A stretch of DNA of 64,000 nt, from NCBI GenBank assembly GCA_019748195.1, contig JAIEPW010000021.1, positions 1 to 64,000 on the forward strand. The letters are read 5' to 3'. Below, one piece after another: positions 49,008 through 57,236 of the stretch. The notes beneath the pieces were generated by a model. The model saw only the letters and a program-made list of their open reading frames with translations, ran no database searches and was not told the origin of the DNA. Within the stretch, counting starts at the first letter, position 1, and the number at the start of each line of letters is the position of its first letter. Made by a program: the position numbers and the translations under genes. The stretch is from Bryobacteraceae bacterium (GTDB taxonomy: Bacteria > Acidobacteriota > Terriglobia > Bryobacterales > Bryobacteraceae).

Positions 49008-49116
49008 ATGTCTTCCTCCGAACGGTTGGCCCGGTTTTACCGGACTCTTCTTTGCACTTGTCGTTGGGCCGTTCGGCGTACATAACGTACTATCGGCCGT
49101 CACTCAATACCACTAT

Positions 49117-49146
49117 AATCTACGTGACACACCCCTCCGGCGTCAA
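49117..49146 (-). promoter_or_regulatory. Candidate promoter of the penicillin-binding gene
   Basis: TTGACG (49146-49141) and TAGATT (49122-49117) are spaced by 18 nt on the reverse strand, 5 of 6 and 4 of 6 matches. Transcription would start near 49110 and leave a leader of about 114 nt containing complementary 7-mers CGAACGG (at 49075-49069) and CCGTTCG (49026-49020) that would close a large hairpin just before the GGAGG. Confidence 0.4.
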
Positions 49147-49291
49147 GAAGTACTTCCCTTGCAAGAAGATCCCGACTTTCGCCAGTGACAGCCGGAATGC
49201 CCGGCGCCTGCGGGAAAAACGCCGGGCGATTTGTAGCCCTTTCGCCTACGGGGCTTACGTTAGAGGGTGCCGGCGATAAAATGGTTGCGAC

Positions 49292-49711
49292 ATGCGGCAG
49301 TTCACGTCCTCCATCGAGATCCGTACCAGTGGGAAGGGCTTTCACGACTTCACCTTCCAGGTCACCCGCTGGGTTTCCGAATGCGCGGTTCAAACCGGGT
49401 TGCTCACTCTCTTCGTGCAGCACACCTCGGCTTCCCTGCTGATTCAGGAAAACGCCGACCCCGAAGTCCGGGTAGACCTGGAGCGTTACTTCGACCGCAT
49501 CGCCCCGGAAAACGATCCGCTATACAGCCACACCTCGGAGGGCCCGGACGACATGCCCTCTCACATCCGTTCCGCCCTTACGCAAACTTCACTATCGATC
49601 CCCGTGATCGACGGCCGGCCCGCGCTCGGCACTTGGCAGGGGATCTATCTGTTCGAGCACCGGCGGCATCCCCACCGCCGGACTGTGGCGCTGCACCTCT
49701 TCGGGGCATGA
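49292..49711 (+). CDS. YjbQ family protein (UPF0047)
   Basis: A 139-residue single-domain protein with the family motifs LLTLFVQHTSASLLIQENADP and the C-terminal GTWQGIYLFEHRRHPHRR. Members have weak thiamine-phosphate synthase activity in vitro and were once thought to be metal-binding; the physiological role is unsettled. No Shine-Dalgarno is visible before the ATG. The upstream spacer contains a TATAAT (49114-49119) and several nested inverted repeats. Confidence 0.92.
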   Translation: MRQFTSSIEIRTSGKGFHDFTFQVTRWVSECAVQTGLLTLFVQHTSASLLIQENADPEVRVDLERYFDRIAPENDPLYSHTSEGPDDMPSHIRSALTQTSLSIPVIDGRPALGTWQGIYLFEHRRHPHRRTVALHLFGA

Positions 49712-49765
49712 CCCGCTTGGCGAACCGCCATCACCGCGATAGACTGTCTGGAACAAAGGTCGGAC

Positions 49766-50524
49766 ATGCGGAACACACTTGCCCTCTTCTTCTCAGCCGG
49801 TATTCTCCTGGCTGCTGACTTCTGGACCACCAAGCCCTTCACCGAGTGGAGCGATAAGGAAATCGCCAAGATCGTAAGCGATTCGCCGTGGGCCAGGCGC
49901 GTATCGATTTCAATGGGCTTGCCCCCCAGCGGCATGGATCATCCAGGGGCCGGCGGGCGGCGCGGCGGCGCCGGCGCGATGGGCGGCGTTTCCGGCGATG
50001 CATCCACGCAGATCCCCGGAGCCGCCGGGGGCAGCGGCGGTGGAATGTCCGCCGGCGAGATGGGCGCTCCAGGCGGGGGCGTTGCTCCCTCCATCACCTT
50101 CGTCGTGCGCTGGCAGACCGCCATGCCCGTCAAACAAGCCTTGATGAAGAACAAGTACGGCGCCGAAGCCGCCGGATCCGAAGAAGCCAAACGATTCCTG
50201 GCCCAGGAGGAGAAGAACTACGTCCTGGTGCTGCAGGGGCTTCCCAAGATGCTGGCCGGCGCCGCTGCCCAGGGCGACAACGGAGCCGAGAAGTTCAAGC
50301 AGGGCATCTCGCTGCAGCGCAAGGGTAAGGAGCCCATCGTCGCGGAGAAGCTGCAGTTGGTGCCGCAGGAAAAAACCGTCGACCTCTACATCCTCTTCCC
50401 CCGCTCCGAAGCCATCTCCCTCGACGATAAGGAGGTGGAGTTCGTCTGCAAAATGCCGCGCGCCGACGTCAAGCAGAAGTTCAAGCTCAAGGACATGGTG
50501 TTCCAGGACAAGCTGGCGCTGTGA
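49766..50524 (+). CDS. Exported protein with glycine-rich insert, unknown function
   Basis: A 252-residue protein. A signal peptide (MRNTLALFFSAGILLAA) is followed by a short conserved-looking helical block (FTEWSDKEIAKIVSDSPWAR), a Gly/Ala/Met-rich low-complexity insert of about 45 residues (about 60-110) and a C-terminal alpha/beta domain (about 112-252) beginning ITFVVRWQTAMPVKQAL. The block after the signal and the strand near 112 recall other acidobacterial secreted proteins but I cannot name a family. The stop overlaps the start of the glycosylase gene. Confidence 0.7.
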   Translation: MRNTLALFFSAGILLAADFWTTKPFTEWSDKEIAKIVSDSPWARRVSISMGLPPSGMDHPGAGGRRGGAGAMGGVSGDASTQIPGAAGGSGGGMSAGEMGAPGGGVAPSITFVVRWQTAMPVKQALMKNKYGAEAAGSEEAKRFLAQEEKNYVLVLQGLPKMLAGAAAQGDNGAEKFKQGISLQRKGKEPIVAEKLQLVPQEKTVDLYILFPRSEAISLDDKEVEFVCKMPRADVKQKFKLKDMVFQDKLAL

Positions 50525-51114
50525 TGGCCGGCGCGGTGATCCTGCCGCGCAGCTTCTATGCGCGCCCCGCCGAAACCGTGGCCCGCGACCTCCTGGGCAA
50601 GATCCTCGTTCATGGACCAGCCGCCGGACGCATCGTCGAGGTGGAAGCCTACCTCGGCGAAAGCGATCCGGCCGCCCATGCCTTCCGCGGACTGACGCCC
50701 CGAACCCGCGTCCTCTACGGCGATCCCGGCCACGCCTACGTCTATCTGATCTACGGAATGTACGAATGCCTGAACCTGGTGGCCGAGCCTCCTGGTTCGC
50801 CCGGCTGCGTCCTGATCCGCGCCTTGGAACCGCTGGCCGGCATCGCCGCCATGCGTAAGCGGCGTCCCCAGGTCCACGCCGTTCATCAACTTGCCAGCGG
50901 TCCGGGGAAACTTACCCGCGCCATGGCAATCACCCGGCGGCACAACGGCGCGGACCTCACGGCCGGACTCCTCCGCGTAGAAGCCGACGGCTGGTGTCCG
51001 CCGGCGACCGCTGTCTCGCCCCGCATCGGCATCCGCTCCGCCGCCGACTGGCCGCTTCGTTTCTACGTGGAGGGGAATCCCGCGGTCAGCCGGTCGCGAT
51101 CGGTCTCTGACTAG
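50524..51114 (+). CDS. DNA-3-methyladenine glycosylase (AAG/MPG type)
   Basis: A 196-residue base-excision repair enzyme of the AAG fold that removes alkylated purines such as 3-methyladenine and hypoxanthine. RIVEVEAYLGESDPAAHAFRG (with the catalytic Glu and His), LYGDPGHAYVYLIYGMY and LASGPGKLTRAMAI are family motifs. The ATG at 50524 overlaps the preceding stop (TGATG); a GTG one codon earlier is possible. The gene ends at 51114 where its TAG overlaps the stop of the convergent small gene. Confidence 0.95.
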   Translation: MAGAVILPRSFYARPAETVARDLLGKILVHGPAAGRIVEVEAYLGESDPAAHAFRGLTPRTRVLYGDPGHAYVYLIYGMYECLNLVAEPPGSPGCVLIRALEPLAGIAAMRKRRPQVHAVHQLASGPGKLTRAMAITRRHNGADLTAGLLRVEADGWCPPATAVSPRIGIRSAADWPLRFYVEGNPAVSRSRSVSD

Positions 51115-51422
51115 TGCTTGTGCTCCGCCGCGGCGCCCTTCATTTCCTTGCCGCCCATCCTCGCGCAACCCATTCCGGACTCCTGCATCGCCTTCCGCTG
51201 TTCCAGCAACTCCTCGATCAACGCTGCCATCGCGTCCACCTTCGCGGCGCCGGCGGCCGCCTTCATCGCCGCCAGCTTCTTGTCGATCCTGGCATTCATC
51301 GCCTGCATCTCCACCGCCTTGGCGCCCTTGCCCTGCTGCATGCGGTTGCAGCAACTGCCGTTGGCGGGGTTCTGTGCGAGCAACAGCCCCGACAAGGCCA
51401 TCCCTGCTAGGAAAAGTCTCAC
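51111..51422 (-). CDS. Small periplasmic Cys/Met/His-rich helical protein
   Basis: A 103-residue protein. The GTG start at 51422 (GGAGG 6 nt upstream) gives a signal peptide (MRLFLAGMALSGLLLAQ). The mature part is a helical hairpin (IDKKLAAMKAAAGAAKVDAMAALIEELLEQRKAM) with potential metal ligands at both ends: SCCNRM at the front, and GMGCARMGGKEMKG and EHKH at the back. This resembles small helical proteins found near copper-handling genes in other bacteria, but no metal transporter is adjacent. Metal binding is inference. Confidence 0.65.
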   Translation of the reverse strand: MRLFLAGMALSGLLLAQNPANGSCCNRMQQGKGAKAVEMQAMNARIDKKLAAMKAAAGAAKVDAMAALIEELLEQRKAMQESGMGCARMGGKEMKGAAAEHKH

Positions 51423-51499
51423 CCGACACCTCCAGAATGAGACAGGATGCATCCCGGCGAGCTCAGGTGACACGACCGGCCGGCACACCAAAAGAGAAA

Positions 51500-51528
51500 A
51501 CGGCCGCGGACCAAAAGTCCGCGGCCGT
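51500..51528 (-). terminator. Intrinsic terminator of the first PEP-CTERM gene
   Basis: A perfect 12-bp stem (51500-51511 with 51517-51528) with a 5-nt loop is followed on the reverse strand by TTTTCTCTTTT. It lies just after the stop codon of the leftward PEP-CTERM gene. Confidence 0.9.
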
Positions 51529-51552
51529 CTGGCCGAAAAGTGCTTACGGCGT

Positions 51553-52260
51553 TTACCGCTTACGGCGGGCGAGAGCGAGGCCAACCAGGCCCGCGCCCAA
51601 CAATCCCATCGTCGCCGGCTCGGGAACCGGCACGTCACCCGGAGGATTGTCACTCGGAACCGGAATGAGCACGAACGCATCGCTGTTGCCGCTGGTTCCG
51701 ATTGCCTGGACGTGCAGCCCAACCCGCAGCCCAGCCGATCCGCCCGCGTCCAGGGCAGCCAGAACGTCCGCGTAAGTCTTGCCGGCTGCGATGTTGAATA
51801 CAATCCGTAGAACCTCACCCGGGTTTATGCCGTTCGCTGAAACCGGAGAATCGGAGTCTGCCGACAAGTCGCCGGTGGTGACGAAGGGTGGGCTCGCCGT
51901 ATTGCCGCTCGGCAGGTCGCCGGGACTCGCCGTGGCGGAGAAGGCTACGCCGGCGAAGTTGGTAATCGTAAAGACGTCCGCGAGGACGCGCGGCGACGCG
52001 TCGTCGAAGTAAACGTCCGTAATGGAAGACGGGATCGGCGTCCCCGCATTGCTGTTGAAGAAGTCAAACTGCGCTTTGCCGCCAACTTCGCTGACACCGA
52101 TGTAGAGCTGGTTATCGAAGTCATTGCACTGCCCACTGTTGCCGCCCGTCGCCGCATTATCTCCAATGCAGCTAAACGTGAAATACGTCACCGGTCCTGC
52201 CTGCAACGCCCCCGATCCGCATACGATCATTGCTGCTAACGCTGATATCTTGATCTGCAA
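51553..52260 (-). CDS. PEP-CTERM sorting domain protein
   Basis: A 235-residue exported protein. The TTG at 52260 has GAGAGG 8 nt upstream and starts a clean signal peptide (MQIKISALAAMIVCGSGALQA); an upstream TTG at 52293 is less likely. The mature domain is beta-rich, low in Cys and Lys, and ends with VPEPATMGLLGAGLVGLALA followed by RRKR, the PEP-CTERM signal: Pro-Glu-Pro, a membrane helix and a basic tail. Such proteins are processed by an exosortase and often depend on exopolysaccharide export. No exosortase gene is in the window. Confidence 0.92.
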   Translation of the reverse strand: MQIKISALAAMIVCGSGALQAGPVTYFTFSCIGDNAATGGNSGQCNDFDNQLYIGVSEVGGKAQFDFFNSNAGTPIPSSITDVYFDDASPRVLADVFTITNFAGVAFSATASPGDLPSGNTASPPFVTTGDLSADSDSPVSANGINPGEVLRIVFNIAAGKTYADVLAALDAGGSAGLRVGLHVQAIGTSGNSDAFVLIPVPSDNPPGDVPVPEPATMGLLGAGLVGLALARRKR

Positions 52261-52315
52261 TCTGCACGCCTCTCTTTTGTCCCAAGTTTTCAATGTGGTG
52301 GGTTACCACAGCGCT

Positions 52316-52345
52316 AGCGTAACCTAAGTGACGTTTTAAGGTCAA
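52316..52345 (-). promoter_or_regulatory. Weak candidate promoter of the PEP-CTERM gene
   Basis: TTGACC (52345-52340) and TACGCT (52321-52316) are spaced by 18 nt on the reverse strand, giving a start near 52309. The -10 match is poor. A 6-bp inverted repeat (GGTTAC at 52301-52306, GTAACC at 52319-52324) overlaps it. Confidence 0.3.
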
Positions 52346-52414
52346 AGCCCTATCCATCCCTTCGGAAGAGCATAAATGTTTTAGAATTATACGCTTATGG
52401 GAAAGGAGCACGCT

Positions 52415-52455
52415 GGTACTAGTACCGAAACGCCGCTAACGACGCGTTTTAGTAC
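52415..52455. promoter_or_regulatory. Palindromic operator-like region upstream of the MocR gene
   Basis: A perfect 12-bp palindrome GGTACTAGTACC (52415-52426) is followed by two 12-bp arms, 52422-52433 and 52444-52455, that are inverted copies of GTAC-Y-R-AAACGC at 10 of 12 positions. The region lies 85-125 nt before the MocR start and also upstream of the divergent PEP-CTERM gene. Autoregulation by MocR is inferred. Confidence 0.4.
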
Positions 52456-52539
52456 GCGCGGGCTAACGTCGTCCTGGAGAACATCCGGACCCAGCAACTT
52501 CGGCCGCGTGCGTCCCTATGTTATTGTCGAATCAGGCGA

Positions 52540-54012
52540 ATGCTCCCCGACCTCACCCTCGACGAGTCCACCGCCACCCCCCTCTACCGCCAGATCGCCG
52601 ACCAGCTCCGCCATCTCATGCAGCGCGGCCACCTCGCCCCAGGCGACCGCCTCCCTCCCACCAGGACCCTCAGCCTCCACCTCAAAGTCAACCGCGCAAC
52701 CGTCATCGCCGCCTATGAAGCACTCGAATCCGAGGGCCTGATCCGCAGCCACGTCGGCCGCGGCAGCTTTGTCGAACGCCTCCCCGCTCTCCCCGGCCCC
52801 AAATTGAATTGGGAAGAAATCCTTGCCTCCGAAGAAGGACTTCCCGCCCCGGTCGCCGCCGAAGCCGAGATCAGCTTCGCGCTGGCGCGTCCCGCCGGGG
52901 ACTTGTTCCCCGAGGAGGACTTCCGCGCCACCCTGCGCGAGCTGGCCGCGTCGCGCGAGCTGGGCGGCATCCTCCAGCTCGGCGCGCCCGCCGGCTATGC
53001 CCCCCTTCGCCGCTACCTGCTCCAGAACGCCCGCGAACAGAACGCGGCCGGCGACGATGACGACATCCTGATCACCAGCGGCGTCCAGCAGGGCTTCGAC
53101 CTGATCCAGCGGCTGCTGGCCTCGCGCGGCGAAACCGTCGTGATCGAAGATCCGGTTTATCCCGGCCTCAAAAACGTATTCGTCCGCGGCGGCGCCCGCG
53201 TCATCGGCGCTCCCGTGGGCCTCGGCGGCCTGGACATCGATCAGGTGGAACGCATCTTCGAGCGCGAAAGGCCGCGCCTCATGCTGGTGACGCCCAATTA
53301 CCAAAACCCCACCGGAACCTCCCTGTCCGTGGGTTCGCGCCACGCGCTGCTCACCTTTGCCCGGCGCCACGGCGTGGTGTTGGTCGAAAACGACCTGTAC
53401 TCCGGTCTTCACTACGGCGACGCGGCGCCCGCTCCCATCAAAAAGCTGGATCAGAACGGCGATACCGTGCTGCTGCGCAGTTTCTCGAAAATCGCTTTCC
53501 CCGGCTTGCGCGTGGGCTGGGTCATCGGCCCTCGCCACTTCATCGGGCGGTTGACCGAAGCCAAGCAGTGGACCGACTTGCACACCGACCAGCTCTCGCA
53601 GGCGGCCTTGCTGAAGTTCGCCCAATCGGGACGCTTGGAAGCGCATTGCGAGAAAATGCGCGCCGAAGGCTTGCGCCGCCTGCGGGCGGCGCTCGCCGCT
53701 TGCGAACGCTATCTGCCCAAAGGCGCCCGCTTCACCCGTCCGTCCGGGGGCATGAACCTGTGGGTCCGGCTTGCCGATCCGGCCGATTCCACGGCGCTGC
53801 TCGAAAAGGCGCGAGCCCGCGGTGTCAGCTATTTGCCTGGAAAGTACTTCGCGGTGGCGCGGGAAGAAGCCGCCAGCCTGCGGATCAGCTTCGCGGGCCT
53901 TGATCCCGCCCGTATCGATCACGGAATTCGCGTCCTGGGGGAGGTGTTCGCGGCCGACGCCGCCGTCCGCCGGGCCCGTGAACCCGAGGGCCCGGCCCCC
54001 GCCCTCGTTTAG
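52540..54012 (+). CDS. MocR/PdxR family regulator (GntR helix-turn-helix fused to aminotransferase domain)
   Basis: A 490-residue fusion. The N-terminal GntR-type winged helix (about 12-80: TPLYRQIADQLRHLMQRGHL, RAT-type recognition helix) is joined by a linker to a fold type I aminotransferase domain (about 105-470) retaining the PLP residues: N256 in NYQNPTGT, D285 and Y287 in ENDLYSG, and the Schiff-base Lys317 in SFSKIAF. MocR proteins sense PLP or amino acids; well-studied members control vitamin B6 synthesis or GABA use. No pdx or gab gene adjoins, so the target is unknown. Confidence 0.93.
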   Translation: MLPDLTLDESTATPLYRQIADQLRHLMQRGHLAPGDRLPPTRTLSLHLKVNRATVIAAYEALESEGLIRSHVGRGSFVERLPALPGPKLNWEEILASEEGLPAPVAAEAEISFALARPAGDLFPEEDFRATLRELAASRELGGILQLGAPAGYAPLRRYLLQNAREQNAAGDDDDILITSGVQQGFDLIQRLLASRGETVVIEDPVYPGLKNVFVRGGARVIGAPVGLGGLDIDQVERIFERERPRLMLVTPNYQNPTGTSLSVGSRHALLTFARRHGVVLVENDLYSGLHYGDAAPAPIKKLDQNGDTVLLRSFSKIAFPGLRVGWVIGPRHFIGRLTEAKQWTDLHTDQLSQAALLKFAQSGRLEAHCEKMRAEGLRRLRAALAACERYLPKGARFTRPSGGMNLWVRLADPADSTALLEKARARGVSYLPGKYFAVAREEAASLRISFAGLDPARIDHGIRVLGEVFAADAAVRRAREPEGPAPALV

Positions 54013-54018
54013 ACGTTC

Positions 54019-54429
54019 TTAACCCATCGCGCTCGACTTCGCCCGCCCCAGCATTTCCTTCACATCACGGCCGATTTCCAGGAACGCATCCAGTTCGCTG
54101 GCCTTGCGGCGAAAGCTGTTGGCGCCCGCCTCCAGCGCTCGAGCCCGGTCCTGGGGCGAGTCGGAACTGGTCAGCACCATCACCGGCACGCCCGGACATC
54201 GCTCGCCTTCCCGGATCGCCCGCAACAACTCCAGGCCGTTGGTCTTCGGCAAGTTGAGGTCCAGGAGAACCAGATCCGGCGAATCACCTGGTTCGCTGAA
54301 ATAACGCCCCGCATGTTCCCCGTCGGCGATCACCTCGACATCGATCGCCAGGTTGTGTTCCCGGAATGCCTCCAGGATCAGATAAACGTCAGCGGAGTTG
54401 TCTTCCACCAAAACCACTTTGCTGTTCAT
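54019..54429 (-). CDS. Single-domain response regulator
   Basis: A 136-residue stand-alone receiver of the type paired with bacteriophytochrome-like kinases. The acidic pocket (VLVEDNSADVYL), the phospho-acceptor Asp in LVLLDLNLPKTNG, the Thr/Ser switch (VMVLTSSDSPQD) and the Lys in SFRRKASELD are present, though the usual Pro after that Lys is replaced by Ala. There is no output domain, so it acts by protein contact. The ATG at 54429 lies 10 nt after the stop of the five-PAS kinase, its likely partner. Confidence 0.93.
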   Translation of the reverse strand: MNSKVVLVEDNSADVYLILEAFREHNLAIDVEVIADGEHAGRYFSEPGDSPDLVLLDLNLPKTNGLELLRAIREGERCPGVPVMVLTSSDSPQDRARALEAGANSFRRKASELDAFLEIGRDVKEMLGRAKSSAMG

Positions 54430-54439
54430 GGCGCTCAAA

Positions 54440-57106
54440 TCAGGCTCCCCGAAGGCGGAACCGGAAAACCGAGCCTCCACCCGCTGCTTCTTCTACCCAG
54501 ATCCGGCCTCCAAACCGCTCGACGATTTTCTGGCAGATCGCCAGCCCCATCCCTGTTCCCGGGTACTTATGCCCGTGCAGCCGTTTGAACACCTTGAACA
54601 CGGCATCCCGGTGCTCCGCGGGAATTCCCAGGCCGTTGTCGGCCACGGACACAATCCAATCATTCTCCTCGCGGCTGGCGCTGATCCGGACCCGCGGAGG
54701 ACGGTTCGGATCGCGGTACTTCAGCGCATTGCTGATCAGGTTCTGCATCAGTTGCGTCAACGGCATCGACTCGCCTTGCACTTCCGGCAGCACTCCCTCC
54801 ATCATCACCCGCGCCCCGCTGGCGTCGATGGCCGCCTGGCAGTTTTCCACGGCGGCGGCGCACACTTCTTGCAGATCCACGACGCTCAGGCCGCCCGGGC
54901 GGGCTTCGCTGTTCTGCCAGTAGTCGCGCAGGTCCCGCAGCATCTGCTCCATCCGCAGCCCGGCCTCCACCACGGTCTTCAGCAGGTAGGCGCCCTGTTC
55001 ATCCACCTGCGCCCGATACTGGCGCTCGAAGAGCTGTGAAAACGTGACCACGCTTCGCAGCGGCTCCTGCAGATCGTGTGACGCGGCATAGGCGAACTGC
55101 TTCAGGTCCTCGTTCATCCGCCGCAACGCTTCCTCCTGCCGAACCGCGTCCGTGATCTCCTCCGCGGTGACATTCACGGCGAAGATATTGCCCTGTGCAT
55201 CGCGCACCGGCAGCCAGTTCTCCATCCAGATCCGTTCCACGCCAGGCTTGGCCGGCGTCTGCCCCTTCAGGACCACGCCCAGCTTGGGTTCGCCTGTTTC
55301 GAAGATCTCGCGCACCCATCCCTCCACTGTGTCAGCGAGGACCGGCACGATGTCCCGGACCGTCCGGCCCAGGTGCTCTTCGGCGGCGATGCCGTTCATC
55401 TCCGCCAACCTGCTGTTGATACGGACGTACCGCAGGTCGCGATCCAGTACACAGAGCCCCACGGGAGCGGTGTCATAAATCGCTTCCAGTTCCGCCAATG
55501 TCTTGCGCGCCCGCTGCTCGGCCTCGCGCAATCGTTCGGCCCCGCGCATCTGTTCGGAAATCTCCTCGGCGGTGACATTCACCGCCCGCACCGCGCCCCC
55601 GGTTCCGCGGATCGGAACGTAGCTTGCGCGCCAGACAGGCGCCGCTTCTCCGGGGCGAGCCTCGCCCGTCAACTGAACGTCGAGCACGGGATAGCCGGTC
55701 TCAAAAACCTGCCGGACGTAGGCCTCCACCGCTTCAGCAATGCCTGGAAGCAACTCCTGGACCCGCCTCCCGATGTGCTCCCGGCTGCTCAACCCGTTCA
55801 TCCGGGCGAGCCACTGGTTGATGCGCACCCAGCGCATCTCCCGATCCAGAACGCACAGACCCACGGGAGCGGTGTCGTATACCGCCTGCAACTCGGAGAG
55901 CGTCAGGCGCGCGCGGTCCTCGCTGCGCCGCAGCGCCTCCTGCTGATTCCGGCGCTCGGTAACATCGTCGAGCACACCGAACAGAGTGGGCGGCGTTTCG
56001 CCGAGGGCGGGCTGCAGCGTCCAGCGCGCCTCCAGCCACCGCGGCTCGCCGCTCTTCGGGTTCCGGTACCGGAAGTGCGCCTCCACGGTTTCTCCGGTGC
56101 GTTGGTGCTCAATGAGTTTGCGGAGATGCGCCGCCTCATCGGGTTCCACGTAATCCCAGGCATTGAAGTTCTTGACCTCGCCAAGCCCGGCTGCGTAGCC
56201 GGTCAGTTCCAGGAACCGCCGGCTCAGGAAACGCGACCGCCCGTTGACCTCCGCTTGGAAGAAACCCAGCGGCAGCAGGTCGAGCAGCGCCATCAGATCG
56301 GCCCGCGACGCCTGCGCGGCGTCATGGGCCCGCCGGGACTCGGTAAGATCGGCCAGCGTCCCCGTTACGCCGCTAAACTGCCCCTGAGCATCGAACTGCG
56401 GCGTGAACTGACCGAGAACCGTGATCACCGCTCCATCCGGCTGCAGGAAGCGGAATTCCACTGACCGTGCGACGTGCTCGCGATGCGCCCGATCCCGTTC
56501 AGCGGCAACCTGGGCGGAATCGTCCGGGTGAACCCGGGACGGCCACTGATCTTCTTCTCCCGGCGGCAAACCCGTGAGTTCGAACCATTTCCGATTTGCA
56601 AAGTCGATCCGGCCTTCGCGGCCGGCGCGAAAAACTCCCACCGGGATGGATTGGGCCAGGCTGCGCCAGCGGGCTTCGCTCGCCGCCAGTTCGATTTCGG
56701 CCTGTTTTCGGGAGGTGATATCTTCGGCGAGACCCGCCGCCTCGCCGCTGCCCGGCGACGTGCGTTTGCCCCGATCGTGAATCCAGCGCACGCTGCCGTC
56801 CGGACGTACGATCCGGTACTCGGCTTCATAGGCGTCTCCCACCGTCAGGCTCGCGAAAGCCTGCACCACGCGCGCGCGGTCGTCCTCATGAATGGATTGG
56901 ACCCATTCCTCGAAGTTCTCGTAGAGAAGTTCGCAAGGCTTCCCCCACAACTCCGCGTAGCTGGGCGACACATACACCAGCCGGCGCTCCGCCGGTCGCG
57001 AGATCCAGAACACGTGCGGAAGCGCACCCAGAAGGAAGCTCAACGTACGCTGCTCCGTCTCACCAGGGGGGTACTGCGGAGGCTTTCCCAAGTGTTGGCT
57101 GGCCAT
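54440..57106 (-). CDS. Cytoplasmic histidine kinase with five PAS domains
   Basis: An 888-residue sensor kinase without membrane segments. Five PAS/PAC units lie at about 25-138, 143-262, 268-392, 404-518 and 538-652, then a HisKA-type domain with His677 in YAASHDLQEPLRSV (the phytochrome-like HxLQEPLR form) and HATPase motifs NALKY, DNGLGI and GTGMGLAI. PAS units 4 and 5 are close copies of each other (both begin with a (E/Q)A(V/I)YDTAPVGLCVLDR core). It is paired with the downstream receiver gene. The ligand or cofactor of the PAS units is unknown. Confidence 0.94.
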   Translation of the reverse strand: MASQHLGKPPQYPPGETEQRTLSFLLGALPHVFWISRPAERRLVYVSPSYAELWGKPCELLYENFEEWVQSIHEDDRARVVQAFASLTVGDAYEAEYRIVRPDGSVRWIHDRGKRTSPGSGEAAGLAEDITSRKQAEIELAASEARWRSLAQSIPVGVFRAGREGRIDFANRKWFELTGLPPGEEDQWPSRVHPDDSAQVAAERDRAHREHVARSVEFRFLQPDGAVITVLGQFTPQFDAQGQFSGVTGTLADLTESRRAHDAAQASRADLMALLDLLPLGFFQAEVNGRSRFLSRRFLELTGYAAGLGEVKNFNAWDYVEPDEAAHLRKLIEHQRTGETVEAHFRYRNPKSGEPRWLEARWTLQPALGETPPTLFGVLDDVTERRNQQEALRRSEDRARLTLSELQAVYDTAPVGLCVLDREMRWVRINQWLARMNGLSSREHIGRRVQELLPGIAEAVEAYVRQVFETGYPVLDVQLTGEARPGEAAPVWRASYVPIRGTGGAVRAVNVTAEEISEQMRGAERLREAEQRARKTLAELEAIYDTAPVGLCVLDRDLRYVRINSRLAEMNGIAAEEHLGRTVRDIVPVLADTVEGWVREIFETGEPKLGVVLKGQTPAKPGVERIWMENWLPVRDAQGNIFAVNVTAEEITDAVRQEEALRRMNEDLKQFAYAASHDLQEPLRSVVTFSQLFERQYRAQVDEQGAYLLKTVVEAGLRMEQMLRDLRDYWQNSEARPGGLSVVDLQEVCAAAVENCQAAIDASGARVMMEGVLPEVQGESMPLTQLMQNLISNALKYRDPNRPPRVRISASREENDWIVSVADNGLGIPAEHRDAVFKVFKRLHGHKYPGTGMGLAICQKIVERFGGRIWVEEAAGGGSVFRFRLRGA

Positions 57107-57210
57107 CGCGCCCCCAATGTTATCAGAACGTTTCGTGGTGAAGGCTCCAGGGGATGGAAATTTTGCGTACCGTCAGGGCGGAATGTATCGAAGCATCCAT
57201 TTGCATCGTG

Positions 57211-57236
57211 CGAGTAGTACTCACTCGAGCAGTACT
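57211..57236. repeat. Tandem 11-bp direct repeat upstream of the second PEP-CTERM gene
   Basis: CGAGTAGTACT (57211-57221) and CGAGCAGTACT (57226-57236) differ at one base and lie 15 nt apart start to start, each containing the palindrome AGTACT. They sit about 95-120 nt before the PEP-CTERM start in the spacer with the divergent kinase gene and may be a regulator binding site. Confidence 0.4.

Noticed and set aside
49126-49291. TPP, c-di-GMP, c-di-AMP or fluoride riboswitch ahead of yjbQ or the penicillin-binding gene
   Set aside because: None of the conserved core sequences that I can recall for these classes is present, so only a generic structured leader is reported.
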